A stretch of DNA of 64,000 nucleotides from Polytrichum commune (taxonomy: Eukaryota; Streptophyta; Polytrichopsida; Polytrichales; Polytrichaceae), in assembly GCA_950295325.1 (NCBI GenBank), contig OX485809.1, positions 14,322,001 through 14,386,000 of the forward strand, written 5' to 3'. Shown piece after piece: positions 1 through 14,320 of this stretch (position 1 is the stretch's first letter; every line of letters begins with the position of its first letter). The notes beneath the pieces were generated by a model, which was given only the letters and a program-made list of their open reading frames with translations, was not told the DNA's origin and did no database searches. The translations under genes and the position numbers were made by a program.

Positions 1-3000
1 TCAATATAGTGAGCCTAAGCGATAGTGCAGCTTGAATAATTGATTACACCATCCAGGTCCACAAGGATATGTAATGATTGTCACGCTTGTCAGGTAGGGT
101 TGGTAACTACTAGAGTTTACCAGGACAATTCAATTTATCCACTGGGACACCCCACTTGGTACACAATCTGAAATACTGCAAAATTCAAATAAAACAAATT
201 ACCTGTGCTCAGCTTTCAGCATTTCAAAACGTACTACATCACTACTTCTGGTGCGGGAAGCCATTGCTGATGAGACTCCCATGATCACAGTACTCAGATA
301 TTCACTGAAATTTGGATATCAACACATCACATAGTGAGTGACATCATGAACTCTTTCCAAGTATATTCCAGGGCAAATAGATGCAGAAGACTAAGACAGT
401 AGGAGTGACTGACCTCAAGCATCAAGAAACCATACTCTTGTCATCATGGTTATGTGTCTTAAAACCCCTAATTTTTTGGGCTATTTATGATATGTTACAA
501 AATAAAATTTCTGTACTGAGAAATGAATAAGCTACTGCTCCTAAAAAATCTGCTGGCATTGCTATTTGAACGCTTCCTATTATGCCATTTAAGACAGTAA
601 CTATTGGAAGTTTATTATCCTGCAACGTGTAACATAGGAACCAGAACTCTAGGATAAGCTACTAATAAGGATCATACAGCCATCCAACCACGCATAGACA
701 CACATAAATGGTCTTATAGACACCTTATATATTAAACAACTGTTAGCTCAAATAATTTGGATTCCAGATGGAGTTCACAATGAAATCATTAGTCCTTCAC
801 TGCCCCAAATGGCCAAGTAATAGTGGCACATATAAAAGGACAGAAGAAAACTTGAAATTTTGTGGAGATTTTGAAGTCAACTCTTAAATCCAGACTTGGA
901 GCTCCTTCCACTAATTTTGACGGGACCACAATAGGTAAGCAATGGCAGTGCACATTTACCTGGTCAATTCATCTGGTTCAGTACCTATCCATTCAACCTT
1001 TTCCACCAGCTCTTCAATCTGCTTTACTCGCTTCTCATATTCCACATATTCCAATAGTGTGAAATCTTCTTTGACAAAATATTGGTTTTTTTCTTGAACG
1101 AATACCTGCATCTCAAACACAAACAACACCTTAAGTGATCACGCTATCAAAGGTAAAGTGTATGGAAATTAGATTTTCAGATTTTTAATAAAAATCAGGT
1201 ACTTACACACACACACACACACACACACACTCCTTTCACTGAAGTAGCAGTAAGGTCTGAATGAATACCCTTCCGTTTGTAATCACTGCATCCACCCCTG
1301 GTTCAAGACCACAGATCCGTGCCAAAAATTTGGCCTCCTGTAATCAGATGCCTCAAGATTAGTACTTCCAACACGTCCTATCACTATATATGAAGGGCAC
1401 GTTGTGCTTTCATGAGGTTGTAATAAGTATTCACAATAGATGCACAAAGTAAAATGTATCTTATCTGGTTTATGCTATTTGATTTGCCCATTTCAATGGT
1501 GTTGACGTGTGTAGTTTTATTACAAGTACTGTAGTGCCCATCAGATGTAAAAGTTTACCTCTTCAATCTTCTCAAGCACAACATGTGAAGAATCAAAAGA
1601 TATGGATTCTTCCAGGAAATCGGTTTTCAACCCCATCTCCTCACCAAGCTTCAGGACAGTCTTCACAGTTTCTATCTCCGCATGGACATCCGCATCCACA
1701 TTGGTGATCTCCTTTAATGTCAACAACTTCTGCAAGAATGGTACAACCTTTGCCCGCCGACTGTCCTTCAAGTCAGATAAGAAGGACAAACATTGAAAAG
1801 GTAAAAAATGGACAAGGTAAAGAAGGTACTCACTTCACTTGCACTAGAATGTGTGGAGGATTTAAATGGTAGTCAAGGTGGACGTTTGCATTCTGAAATC
1901 ATGTGGCTTGGTCTTTATCGGAATGGCAGAGGTGAAGACTATTTATAGAATGTGGTCTTTATTCATCAGCTTAGTAATGACTCTTAACAAGATGGGCACA
2001 CTGAGGATTTAACTTGCCAATGTATGAACTTCATGAGTTGACATACAGTATACCTTCCCAAATCATATGAAACTTGATAATTTGGAAACAAGAACACAAG
2101 CATCGAAATGATCACATGGCCTGCTGTATAATGTATTTTGGTTGAAAGTGGAATAATTCTGGTCTGAGCATTGCCTCACCATCTAAGGAAATTGCGTACA
2201 AAATCAAGTTTTACATGGAGCTTTTCATACCTGACAGAGTTGGCAGCTGCCATCACAACTCGGATCAAAAGAGAAGGCTCATAAATGTTGGTAACCTTTA
2301 CATTATGAAGGATTCCAACTCTCCCTTTCTTTGACCCACTTGACTGCAGAACGGATATATATAGCTATTAGCACAAGCAAACCACTCCAGTATAATGTGA
2401 GAATAAGTAAGAGCACGAATCTTTGAATATTTGTCCTGTGGAGCTCACAATGTTATGATATAAACATTTGATGCACTCACAGCAAGCACACTTCACAGTT
2501 GTAAATGCCTCTACCTCTAGAGTTGTTAAAATTTTATTCTGCAGCTCCATACATGTTGTCCCAAAGTACCTCTACCACAGCAGCAGGTCTAAGGGAAACA
2601 GGTAAGACAAGATAATTTTTAACAATATTGAAGTTGGACATTACAAGATAATGAAGAGCCTGTTGAAGGAGGCGAATGCCATTGCTTTGGGTAAGGTCGA
2701 GTGCCAACCAGTGTGTCACAGGCTTCAACTCGTCCTCAGCTGCACAGAAAAAGAGCCCACAGACTCAAAAAATTGTAAGTCAATGCCATATTAGTGCTAA
2801 ACAGGCACTAGCTCTTTCCCCACACTCAAGGCCTTGATTTCTAAGGGCAGGTGAATCAGCAGCAATGGAGAATCAAAGCAATGGCTAAAATTTGGAGTTT
2901 ATACACTAAGAATAGGCTAAATAGTTGCTGGATTTGTTGAGTTCTATAGCAGAGCCCCAATCCATAGAGGAACATAAGGGCTATGCTACCTACCAAAGAA

Positions 3001-6000
3001 GGAATAAAATGGTGAAAATTGAAAATGCAGGAAGATATGAGACATGCAAGGGCAAGGTACTGACTATGTAAGTAGGAGAGCTTACTTCCAGGATTATGCA
3101 GGTATTGCAGTCTTGTAAGAACAGGATCCTTTTGCGCTACAGGGTAGGCAAGGCCCACATATTTGCGGTCCTCTTTGGCAACCGCAACAATCTGTGATCA
3201 AAAAGCACAAGTCTCCTATACATGAGAACTTGCATATGAAATGAGGGTACTTGAAAAATGTTGTATCTGAAAGTCTGTTACAATAAACAAAAAGTTCAAA
3301 CCAGGCAAAACTTCATGTGTCTCAATTATCTATAATTCTGATTGAGGTACTTCTTCCTTGATATATAACAGTCCTTGATTCAGTTCATGAAACCTACGAA
3401 GGTAGGTCAAAGAGATGAAAGAATGGATGTCATTATTCCTGGGTAAAAAATATAGATAGGATAGAAATAGAGATGCAATGAATCTGCAGACACAAATATT
3501 AACCAATGACCAACCAGCATGTTGATGATGTATGTGTTGACAAGGTAAAGAACAGCACAAAAACAAGACATAAGTGATGCTTTCTGTAGTAATAATATAA
3601 AATAGTGAAATCAATACGACTAGTAGGTGTGTACTCCATCACAAATTACTGAACCATGACCTAAATCGAACATAGAAGTCACGTGGTACAAGAGAGACCA
3701 TTTAATAGTCGACCACAGCATGTTCCACAACCTGCTGTACTTCATACCTGAGGATTATACCGTGGCTCTCCGTCTTCTGTAAGAAACTTGTCAAGTATGT
3801 CGGTACGCTGATTAATATGACCATAGTAAACACCTTCTTGCAACCTAGGGAGCTCCTCATTCATCGCTTGAGTTGCAGCTACAAGGACCTGAAAGCAGAC
3901 AATCGAGAGGTTATTCAAAATAGCTCCTCTCATTACAATAGTGAAATATAATACACCACACATTATTAAGCACAAGAACTCTCACATTCACATAAATGGA
4001 TAGCTGGTGCAGTCTTCATGTGGACTATATTTAACCTCCATTGAGCATCTTCCATAAATTCCTACTAAAAGCACCCACCAAACGCTAGGATAGTATGGAA
4101 CAGCATCCGCATTTCTTGACATGTTTGACAAAAGAGGAGGAACAATTGCTGCCCTATACTTTGACTTTACTTACAATACTTTGGATCCTTCTTATATATC
4201 TGATAGAAGTCCTTTCAATGCTACACAAGTGCAAGAGTTGATGTACCTGATTAGGGCCATAAACTAGGCCATTCATTAAGAGGGCAGGATGCATTTTTGA
4301 CAATCCCAAGTTATACACAAATGTGGTGCTGTCCAAGGCCTCCTTCTTGTATTCGTCTCCAGTTTCTAGATTCTTCAGTATTGACATTACCTCCTCATTT
4401 TCTTCTTCAGCTGACTTACTGCTGCCACCAAAAACATGTTGGAAAGCAATAAGGTGACCAAAGGGGCAGTGTAGGGGCAACGGTAATCATCAAGGGTTCA
4501 AACTGTAATCCCGCTTGTAAGCTGCTCTAATTCTTCAAAACATAGACCTATACATGACTTGCTGCCGCTACAAAGCCATCACCAATCGACCCCATGCTTT
4601 CTATAATGTTAGTGGGTAACCAAGTTTTCTTCAACTTCTCCATTTTCTCAACCACCGTAATTGGCTTATGAAAATAATAAACATAGCTACAAGAATTTTA
4701 GCTTCATGTGTGGATAACAGCACATAGATACTAGCACTGTGCAGTAGACTTTCTAAACATGACAACCTGCACAACAAAGGAAGAAAGGAAAGGCTGCTGC
4801 ATCCTGTTCCTGACAAAATACCCAATTATTCAAACATGCCCAATGGTACTTGACAAGAAACAACCCTAAAATGACAGGAGCACCATCATTCAAACAATTA
4901 TAGCTCAGAAGCCAACACACCTCATAACTGCCATGAAAGCATCCACAATGTGGTGCATCTCTACAAGCGCTACTTCATCCCATACAGGATCTGCAGTCCA
5001 AGCCTCATGCAACTGACACAAATCACTCAGAAAATGTCAGCATTTCTTTACTACTCTTTGGAGGCCTTACCATCACTAAAAGATATAGAAGGGACTCTCA
5101 TCCAAAGAACCCAAACATCTCTTCTGGACCAGAGCAATAATTAACAGGCAAGTTCATTATCAAGTGACGCAACAGTGCCTCCTAACACATTCATTCTAGA
5201 TCAAATGTCACACAAACTTGTAGTTCACATGATGACTCAAATGGAAGTGAATGCCTCCACGGAAATTCATAAAATAAGCCCCATGGGCGGCGGTAACAAC
5301 ACTTTCCCACGAACTAAATCGAATATCTTTAAAAGATGCTTGTGCAAACGACACTGCTTGCTAATTAGAACCAAGCTATGAAAAGACATCTGAAAGAGAT
5401 AACCATTCTAGAGACTAAAGAGTTACATGATCATTTGAAACTCTCATTTTTACACTAAGTGAATGAAAGAACCTCTTCTGGTGATATCAAAACAAGAAGT
5501 GAGAGGAAATGCTTACTTGGTTCAAGAAAGCAAAAGCTGCCTGAAGATCAACTTTCTCCTTTACATAAAGGAATAAACGTATGACCTGCACAGAATGGAA
5601 GTAGCAACATGGCATTTAAACTTTGAAGGTCCTTTCAACTTAGGTGTTCAAAAAGATGAGGATGACATTGAACCATTATCCTCTTTCTTTCCTCAAATAT
5701 CCTCCAAACTGAGAGCAACATTCAACAGCCTGTCTGGACTTATTGAGTTGTTCAACATTTCTGGAAAGGTCACCTTCAGTCTTCAGGGGAAGTAAATAGG
5801 AGTTTAGTCATGCAGTCAACTATATGCCTATGCAGCATTATCCATTGCATAACTTGTTGACAATATCTCAGCTCCTATCCTTTGATGGATGATGTTTATT
5901 AAGAGGTGCATATCACCCCTAAATTTTCTAACCTGCAGAAGTTTTGGTTGACACTTGTCCCTATTCATACAACATTAGCAAGATTAATCTACATACAGAA

Positions 6001-9000
6001 TTTGAGAAATTCACAAGCAAATCCTGGAACAATTGCACAGGCAATGTTCTCAAGATTAAAACTGATATTGGAATAGAACTACTTAGGTCTCCGAACAGCT
6101 GAGAAAAAGCTGAAAATTGACTTTTCAAATAACAATCAATTACCAACGTAGAGAGGTCAGATGCTGCAGTCTCTAGGTCTTCACTTGTCAGAGAATCTTC
6201 GCCATTGATTTCCATGTTCTCCATTGCTTTTGTAGATAGAAGGATCAACCCAAAACGCATGGGAACATTGTTTTCATGCTGGAGGATAATTGATTCAACT
6301 ATCTGTACAAAGTCTCACATTGTCATTGGAACTTCCAAACAAAAATTTAAGGTGGCCATGCATATAACCTGCCCGAATAAGGACATCATGGCAATTCCTC
6401 AATTCTTTATTTGAAATCTCTGAAGTACTTAGGACTTTCGAAGAGTACACTTAAAGACCTTGTGTAATAACATTTAGTGGTTGTTCATTGTTGACATATT
6501 GATTGTTCATCTTTGTAGAGAAACCTAAGGTAGTCTCACAATGAATATCTTGAGGGAGGGGGCACGCAGTTATATGCATGTCTACTTCAAACTGGAAACC
6601 ACCACCAGAATCTATAAAGGAAAAAGACAATCAACAGAGATAAATAGTACTATGAAATTTAAACACGCTTTTTTTTTTTTTGGAAGTGTAACACATTTTA
6701 TTCACCCATAATATGACTAAAGTGGATAAGGAAAAGGCTTGCCTGTAACCCCTTTGGAGTAGCAGGGTCAATGACATACACGGCATGATACAAATTCTTA
6801 CGGACATACCGCATCTGGCCTGGAAATACTGGCATAAGCAACTGTTCCACCCAATTCCAAATTCCGTCAGTAAACTCGAATCATCCTGGAGAGGCACTCT
6901 ACATCTTCCAGATTCTTCAAATTATTCATATCAAGACAATCTCAAAGCTGGATACAAAAGCACTGCTAATGTATAGCATCAAGCTTTTATTAAATGTCTA
7001 CAATGTTCTTGTTTTAGAAGCCACTATTCTCATACTTAATCTGCTACAAACTTTGAAATTTTAGTGAGACCTTGTCTAATACATTAAGCCAATTGGACTT
7101 ACTTTGACCATTTCAACAAGCATGACAAATTTCACTGCGGAATGTGGGAAACATCAATGACCTCATTCAGATTGGAACGCCACCGCTTATATTTCTGATC
7201 TTCCTCAATATTATTGAGATAATGGACATAATCTTCAGACCGGAAGTCGAGACGTATAGCTCCCTGCTCCTGGGTCTCTGGTAGCTGCAGGAATTGCCTA
7301 ACAAATTTCTTTGGTATCTGCAAAGAGTACAATACCACCTCTTAATAAATTTTCACATTATTCAAATAGCCATGTGTACAGAGCCAACAACTGCAGAAAC
7401 TTGAGTGCCAAAAATGGTAAAAGCCTATCCTGAACACCCTATGAACAGACCCTTAAGTCTTTAAAGAGATGCGTCAACCTACAGGATTTGGATGTTAATC
7501 CAACCTGTAGACAGCAGCCTGTGCTATAAACGCAAGAGTTTGTTCTGAAAGAAGAAGATGAAATGTTTTGACCGGAGTGAAAGAAATAGATAAAGTCTGG
7601 CCTCTTTTAAGCTGGATTCCTAAAATATCATGTGATTTAATCTTCATCAAATTAGACCTCAAATTAGACCTAAAATTAGCCCAAGTTCAAGGGTCACCTT
7701 CATAGAAACAATGCTGCTGGCAAGCGACAGCTCACCTTGCACTAGCTCAATCAACCTGCACATATGAACAGGTAGGGACTGTGTCAGTGACAACACTTTT
7801 TCTGTTGTGATTTCTCAGTAGGTGTAATAGCACAGACATTGCAGAGATAATAACACCAAACCCTTACGAGAAAAGATCCACTGTTTCCAAGTTGAGGAGG
7901 GCTCCATTAATGGCTACTAAATTTTTGCCTGGTGGGAGCAACCGTTGGTTGGACACTATCTCTTCTTTAATTGTCTCGTTTATCTGCAAAACATGAGTAA
8001 ATGCTCTTCAGTAGTCACAAAGAAAGCAATGCAATTCCCCAATTTAGCACTAGAACACATATTACACCCCTCCCAGAGGGCTGAACAGCCACATCCACCT
8101 AACATGGCTGTAGTATATACGAGACTCATCTCTATGTTTCAATAGATGGAGATACCTGGGTACATGGTAAAAGGCAAGATAATTACCAGCATACGAGACA
8201 GTGATGACACCAACTTAGGGAAATTTTGATTAATTTCCTGCGCTAGTTTCAGAGGATCTGATGCCTTGATTATGCGCTGTATTGTTTGGTACCCAATATC
8301 TGCAATTTGAGGTCCTCAAGTCAGAAACTATAACAAAGGATCGATGAGAAGGCAACTCAGTTTATCCTGGAAATTTATCATCCAATCATTTGATTGCCAT
8401 ACAGATGTAAATCTCGGACATAGAACTGTGGACACCTCAGAATGATAGAACTCTATCATGATGCTGGAGCATACACAAGTCTATGTTCAATTTAGAATAA
8501 AGATGGAGCTGCAATGACAGCTAGAAGCATGGGGTACAGAGTATTGCTAATGGTGGTTGATGTTAAAGACTTGAATCCACCTTTGAGCTCCCCAACACTT
8601 ATGCTATCAGCAAGTCCAGACGATTTCAAATGCTCTTCAAATGTAATTGACTCTCCAGTCACTTCTGATTTCTCATCCTGCACAATTTCCTTCACCAGCT
8701 CTTCACTACTTGCATCATCCCCATCATCCCCTGAACAATAAACATTTCCATACACATGGTGAGCTTGTGCCATTTCAAGGTACCAGTCCGTAAATGTCTT
8801 AAGATGAATCCAAAAATGCAGTGCAGATTCAATTTTTTCTTACATAAGATCATGCCTAATTTATCACACAATTTCTTAGAAGTTCAAGCAGGTTTTCACT
8901 CCTGAAAAAAATATATAGATAGAAAAAAACCTTTCTTGACCTCGCTGTCATCAAGGGCTTTATACTCCATGTTCTTCAGGGCAAGCTCAACTCCGTACCC

Positions 9001-12000
9001 TCCTAAATTTAATGGACCGCCAGACCCAGTGCATGCACACCTTTCTGCCTCCTTCTCACAACCAGATGAAAGGACAGGGCGAACAACGTACTTGATATAC
9101 CCCTGCCAAAACCAGAACGCATATTAATGAACACTAGAAGAGTACATAGATACTATTGTGTCATATAGAGATCAACATCAGAAACTGATTTATGAAGCTT
9201 TGAGTAAGATCAGCCCAAAAGCCACAACTCCTCTTTTACTAAATTGAATATTCTTAAACTGCATTGAAAAGGAAATCCCCATTTGCATGTATTTAAGATT
9301 CTGCTTACATCTTTGCAGGCATCAGCCAGAAGAGTATGAAGCCTCTCAAAGCATGGAGTCCCAATTGCCCCATAAAGGATGGCTACAGATTCACCATCCT
9401 CAGATCCAGGATAAACATGGTCGAAGTCAAAAACCTCAGGCTGCACCTTTTCCTTGCCAGAACTGCAAGGAGAAGCAAGTAAGTAATTTTTATTAATCAA
9501 GGTAGCAAAGCATATTTTCTGTTTAATGTAATCACACCAGAATATCATGAGTTGTCTGAACCTCTACTCACAACACCTTATTTATCGAATATCCTAATCA
9601 GCAAGTCCTCAGAAACAACAAACTAAACAGGTAATGAGAAGTTTGGTGGACCTGCATCTGAGATGTGAGCAACAGATCATTATCAAGAGTAGATGATGTC
9701 AGCTACTTGCATATCAGTGTACTCATTAAAAAAATTGCACAACCTGGAATGCTTATGGTGTCAGTGTTGCCACATGCATGGGAATTTTAAACATGTGTGA
9801 AAACATGAAAATGTCGAGCAGGTCCATGACATACCTCTCTAAAGAAAATTGGAGCCAGTTGAAGACCTCACTTTCCTCAAAAAGGATCTCAGATCCAATG
9901 TCTATCCAGCAGCACCTCCCTTCTGGAGCTTTAGGAGCTTCTCCAACCAACCTTGAATTAGAATCCGATCTTTGTTGATCCTCCTCACCAGCCTGCATAC
10001 CATCCAACATAACCCAAATCAGTTGCCTTTAGCAGATCACTACAATGCTTTCTAGTTTCCACCCATCTGAGGCCATTGCTCAATGAACATCTCTCTAAAC
10101 TACCACAACTCTGGTGAAAAGGTTGTATTTGTAGCTCTAAAAAGGAGATCCAGACAAGTGCATTTCAGGATTGCTGAGTAACTTTTAAAAAAGTGACCTC
10201 AAATCTCTAACCTCTAGACTGTAAACACAATCTGATGGGCTGTTAAGTCTAAACAACAGGCCACACAGGCAACTCAATAGAACATAACATCTGCACATTA
10301 TAATGTCAGAATGAAGAAACACAGGCCATTTTTTCAGCATTATCTCTGATCCACCACAGTAAAACTTTTTGGTCTGCTGACCTCGTATCAGTCTTTCAGA
10401 CATAATACCATAGAAATCATCAGCTTTCTACATTGGCTTTCTCTCAGAGGTTCCTACTTCACAGGTGTTTCCTTCCTTCCTACCTTGTTAACATTGTCCT
10501 AGAATTTCAACTTCAGGGAATAATCAAACTTATTCTCTAGATTCCCTCTAAGTAGGTTTCACTAAGTGTGCAGACAAAAGGAACATTCTAACAAGAGATT
10601 GTTCTGCTATACTTGGAGTAGATGACTGTAGAGGTGTGGAGACTCTCATGATGCAATTTTGAAGAAAGACGTTTTGTCTTCATAAAATTCTCTGACAGAA
10701 TCAGTTCCATATCTTTCGTAAACAACAAACAGAAATTTAACATGCCATAAGAGCCTGTAGAAAGTAGAATCAGATCTAATCATCCTGTACTAAACGAACA
10801 GACTTAGTGCCCCAACTTTATAAACACAGATTGCCCTCACAACCCTGCCACTTTGCTTGCCCAATATGATGCATATGCTTCTTCTTGGATGTTAATTGAT
10901 AAGAAACTCTCACTAATTGCTAGAGGAGATCCATTAAGCATACAGCAAAAGTGGTAGAATTTAAAATCACAGATGTAGAATGGGGAGCAAATAAGGTGTG
11001 CAATAATACCTTGCTTCGAGAAGATGCAGACAAACTCTCACTTGCAAGTTGTTGATACAAAACCACCTTGGGTGATGCAGACCGGAGTGAGAGAGACAAC
11101 CGAAAGAGAGGGGAAAGAGTGGCTCCAAGAAGGACACTCCCCCTCTCTTCAATATGTTGCACACATTCTCTGTCTGTCTGATGCTTGGTTACTTTGTCAG
11201 ACTCTAGCCATTCCGTTACAAATTGCCAATAAAGCTCATTCCTCTCCTTTGCCAGTAATTCACTGCAAGTTGAAAATCACACACATCACTATCATACATC
11301 ACACCTGTTGATTCCAGATGTTGAGTTAAAAAGGGACATCCACACCAAACTATGTGAATCTCAATAACATACGCGTTACAATTCATGTAGCTGATTGGCA
11401 CTCTTCTGACATGTAAGGTGCCACCATTTCGCCCAATATGATGCATTTGCTTATTCTTGCAGTTCACTTTCAAAATATTTTGTCAATCCTGAAAGTGACC
11501 TGCAAAATCGATGAATGACAGAAGACCAAAGAAGAGAAACAATGCTGATGTTCTCCAAAACATTAATACCCCTTTCACATCCATATTAATATGACTCCCC
11601 ATCCGTTTCCAAAGTTCAGTACAGGAAGGAGTGCTTCAAACAACATCCTAACTAATGGATGTAAGAAGATGACCACGAGGGCTACAGAAAGAAATTTGCA
11701 CCTCTGTAGTTATTAACAACAAAATTTATATTTAAAAAATATCTAAAATATCTAAATTTCGTTTTGTTCTTCCATATAGCCATGGCCTCCGTAAAAATAT
11801 CATGACAACCATGGATTGGACCTTCGAGTGCTATCCGAAGCACACTCTCTACAGAAAGAAATTTGCACCTCTGTAGTTATTAACAACAAAATTTTAATTT
11901 TAGAAAAACATGAAGTGTCATCTACAACATGCCCTTCAACAGATTACCAACTCCGTTGAGGAGACATCTTTCAAAGAGTTCAATACAAGTTATGTTCAAT

Positions 12001-13507
12001 ATGTCCATCAAACTTAATTCGAAGCATACCCTCCAGAGAACAAAAAAAATTAATTAATTTTAAAAATAACACCCTGAAGACCACCTAAGAGACGTACTTT
12101 ATCAGCAGTGACAACTTTCATTTCAAATACTTTATTGACATTTTCAATACATTTTAAGTATGATGTGAGGTTTGCAAAAGCATCTATCCTACACCTCAAC
12201 TGTTCAGCACAGGCTTTTTCTCAGCTCTTTGGCACCCTTAATTTGACCTCAAATGTAGCTTAAGGTAATTTAGCTTAAGAATGAACAAATTGAGTTGACC
12301 AGTGTTCAGCTATAACTTTTGAGTGGTGTTCAGCTATCAATTTTCTAATCACGTGGGCATGATCTGCATCCACCTTGAGTATGTAAGTTTAAGCACCAGC
12401 TTTTACTCGTCAATTTCCCATCATGAAGTACATGTGGACACTACTTTTTGCGGCACAAATACAGATGACAAGCTTCACATGTGGACGAAGCAGATTCTGT
12501 TTCAGAAGCTTGAAATTCAGCCTGTATGCAGCTCATGTACTCCCCCTTAATCTATGATCTAACACTTGGTGCAGAGGAACTACTAAGCTCATCGCAGGTA
12601 ATTTGGCAGACATGATTTAGAACATAGTTTGTTTGCATTGAGGATGTAAATTTTAAGCACCAGTGACAAATTCTAATCATGAAATACATGTGGACAGTAA
12701 TTTCTGTGGGAGGAATTCAGCCATAATTTCTGCTGGGAGAAATTCAGCCTATATGGCAGCTCATTCACTCCCCCTTAATCCATAGTTCATTCGGCTTGAA
12801 TATGTAAGTTTAAGGGCCAGTGACAAATCCTCGTCATGAAATGCAAGTGGACAGTAAATCCTGTGGAGGGGACACAGATGACAAGCTCCACATGTGGCTG
12901 AAGCAGCTTCTGTTTCAGAAGCTCAAAATTAGGCCTGTATGCAGCTCATTTAATCCCCCTTCATCTATGATCTGGTACTTGCTGCAGAGGAACAATTAAG
13001 CTCTCGGAGGTGATTCGGCAGACATGATTTAGCACATAATTTATGTAGAACATCACATAATTCTAATCATGAAATACATGTGGACAGTAATTTCTGTGGG
13101 GGGCATACAGATGACAAGCTTCACATGTGAACGACGCAAAACTTTGTTTCAGAAAGCTGGAAATTCACCCTGTATTTCCAGCTCGTTTACTCCACTTGAT
13201 CCATGATTTAACACTTGCACTATTAATCTCTTCGCAGGTGGTTTGGCAGACATGACTTACCACATAGTTCACGAACAAAATCATAAAATTCCAATTAGGG
13301 AAATCGTGAAACTCACCCGGCTTCGAGAAGGAGAGAGGTGCTCTTCCACTTGGCTCGCACTGACACAGACACGCTCTTCCCCCCTTCCCCAGCATGAACT
13401 CCGCCTTGCAATGTGCACATCATCACAAGTACCACAATCACAATGAACAACACCGAAGAGGAGCACAATCCTGTCCTCCTCGCGGTGGCCATGACCATGG
13501 TGGGCAT
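1..13507 (-). CDS. UGGT/EBS1-like: UDP-glucose:glycoprotein glucosyltransferase (UGGT), 5' two thirds, multi-exon, runs off left edge
   Basis: UGGT is the ER-lumen folding sensor that re-glucosylates misfolded N-glycoproteins so that calnexin/calreticulin rebind them. Coding exons, 5' to 3': 13507-13317, 11262-11010, 9992-9835, 9462-9309, 9102-8931, 8730-8581, 8299-8187, 7983-7868, 7755-7698, 7317-7162, 6841-6743, 6302-6144, 5585-5517, 5012-4921, 4418-4247, 3888-3748, 3191-3086, 2739-2645, 2343-2231, 1760-1559, 1337-1269, 1105-960, 304-203. All phases join, giving about 1028 codons. The ATG at 13507 starts a short basic stretch, then a hydrophobic signal peptide ([10 protein letters not shown]) and the conserved [18 protein letters not shown]. 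Other family blocks are [94 protein letters not shown] and [16 protein letters not shown]. These cover the N-terminal thioredoxin-like folds and following region; the GT24 catalytic domain is outside the window. The intron after 6743 has a GC donor. The family assignment is very secure; a few boundaries (4418, 5012) rest on phase. Confidence 0.95.
1203..1230. repeat. (AC)n microsatellite in a UGGT intron
   Basis: About fourteen CA dinucleotides lie in the intron between the exons 1337-1269 and 1105-960. Confidence 0.95.
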
Positions 13508-13665
13508 CTCTTCCCGATAAGAGATGTCACCAAGGCTCCTCAAACCCCCAGTACCAATTTGTGTATCCTCCTATCACCTTGCAATCAGTGCATTGCGAAA
13601 CAATGTAACCCTAATTGCGTCTCCGCGATTTGATCTCTCCCTCTTTCTCCCCTCGATCTTTCACT
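13508..13665 (-). promoter_or_regulatory. Probable 5' UTR and core promoter of the UGGT gene
   Basis: This is the stretch directly upstream of the UGGT ATG. In the minus-strand direction the start-codon frame stays open upstream through a leucine codon at 13543, but there is no earlier ATG in it, so 13507 is the likeliest start. ATGs at 13498 and 13492 follow in frame and could also serve; all three leave the signal peptide intact. I see no clear TATA box; the transcription start is not determinable here. Confidence 0.4.
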
Positions 13666-14160
13666 TACAGCAATCCTTAACCTAAACCCAAACTCTCGGG
13701 TTCTCACATGGAATCTGCGTGAACTGAAATGCTCGACATCACCCTAACCCCTCGAGAAATAGGATTTCTCGAGTCTTCAATAAATTAATAAAGCTACAAA
13801 ACAGAGATGATGATGGCTGACATCACGCATAAACTCTGCTGTTGAATTTGTGATGAGATTAGGAACAGAGTGAAGTATAAAACATCGGTCATGATAATGT
13901 GCAGATCAACCACAAATTAATGAGGTCACTCCCGAGAGACAGCATTCATGAGCTGGGAGGATTTATTGCGAGATTGAGATAACTTCTGTTGCGAGTCCTA
14001 ATTCATCGTGTATTTGCGGAAGCACAGCGGCAGCCAAACCACAGTGGCCTCCCACGCTCCTGGACCTCGAGTGGCGTCCATGTAATCATGTGACGTGGTA
14101 CATTACTCTGACGTGGCATTTTGCACACTTGCTCTCTTTTGCAGCGACAACAATCATATA
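13665..14160. repeat. Upstream repeat B, copy 1
   Basis: This segment recurs, diverged and in the same order, at about 15205-15620. Shared landmarks are the AGAGATGATGATG...CATCA...CATAAACTCT block, TCCCGAGAGACAGCA, CATGAGCTGGGAG and the paired TGACGTGG motifs. Its left part (CCTAAACCCAAA...AACTGAAATGCTC...CACCCTAACCCCT) is repeated at 14165-14320, and a shorter copy of the AGAGATGATGACGG...GATGGGTTAG block lies at 17030-17165. It is non-coding. Confidence 0.7.
14091..14116. promoter_or_regulatory. Two TGACGTGG motifs upstream of UGGT (candidate unfolded-protein-response elements)
   Basis: TGACGTGG occurs at 14091-14098 and again at 14109-14116, about 585-610 bases upstream of the UGGT start codon. 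TGACGTG(G/A) is the published consensus of the UPRE bound by ER-stress bZIP factors, and UGGT is an ER-quality-control gene, so the placement makes biological sense. The same pair recurs at 15509-15516 and 15522-15529 in a diverged copy of the segment. ACGT cores are also bound by other plant bZIPs (G-box/ABRE/C-box classes), so regulation by ER stress is an inference. Confidence 0.45.
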
Positions 14161-14164
14161 CTTA

Positions 14165-14320
14165 TACAGCAACCCTTGACCTAAACCCAAAACCCTCAGT
14201 TTCTCATATACTTATTAAACACACATGGCACCTAAGTGCACTGAAATGCTCAGATGTCACTCTAACCCCTTGAGAAATAGGAGTCCTCAAATCTCTAATA
14301 TATTAATCAACTATTCTCTA
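14165..14320. repeat. Upstream repeat B, partial copy 2
   Basis: The segment carries CCTAAACCCAAAACCCTC, a CACTGAAATGCTCAGATGTCAC block and CTTGAGAAATAGGAGTC, matching 13670-13790 with substitutions. It probably arose by local segmental duplication with copy 1. The DNA from 14320 to 15200 holds no gene that I can support. Confidence 0.6.

Noticed and set aside
4570-4660. Extra UGGT exon candidate (open stretch [19 protein letters not shown])
   Set aside because: The flanking exons 5012-4921 and 4418-4247 already join in phase and cover the aligned protein, leaving no room for another exon.
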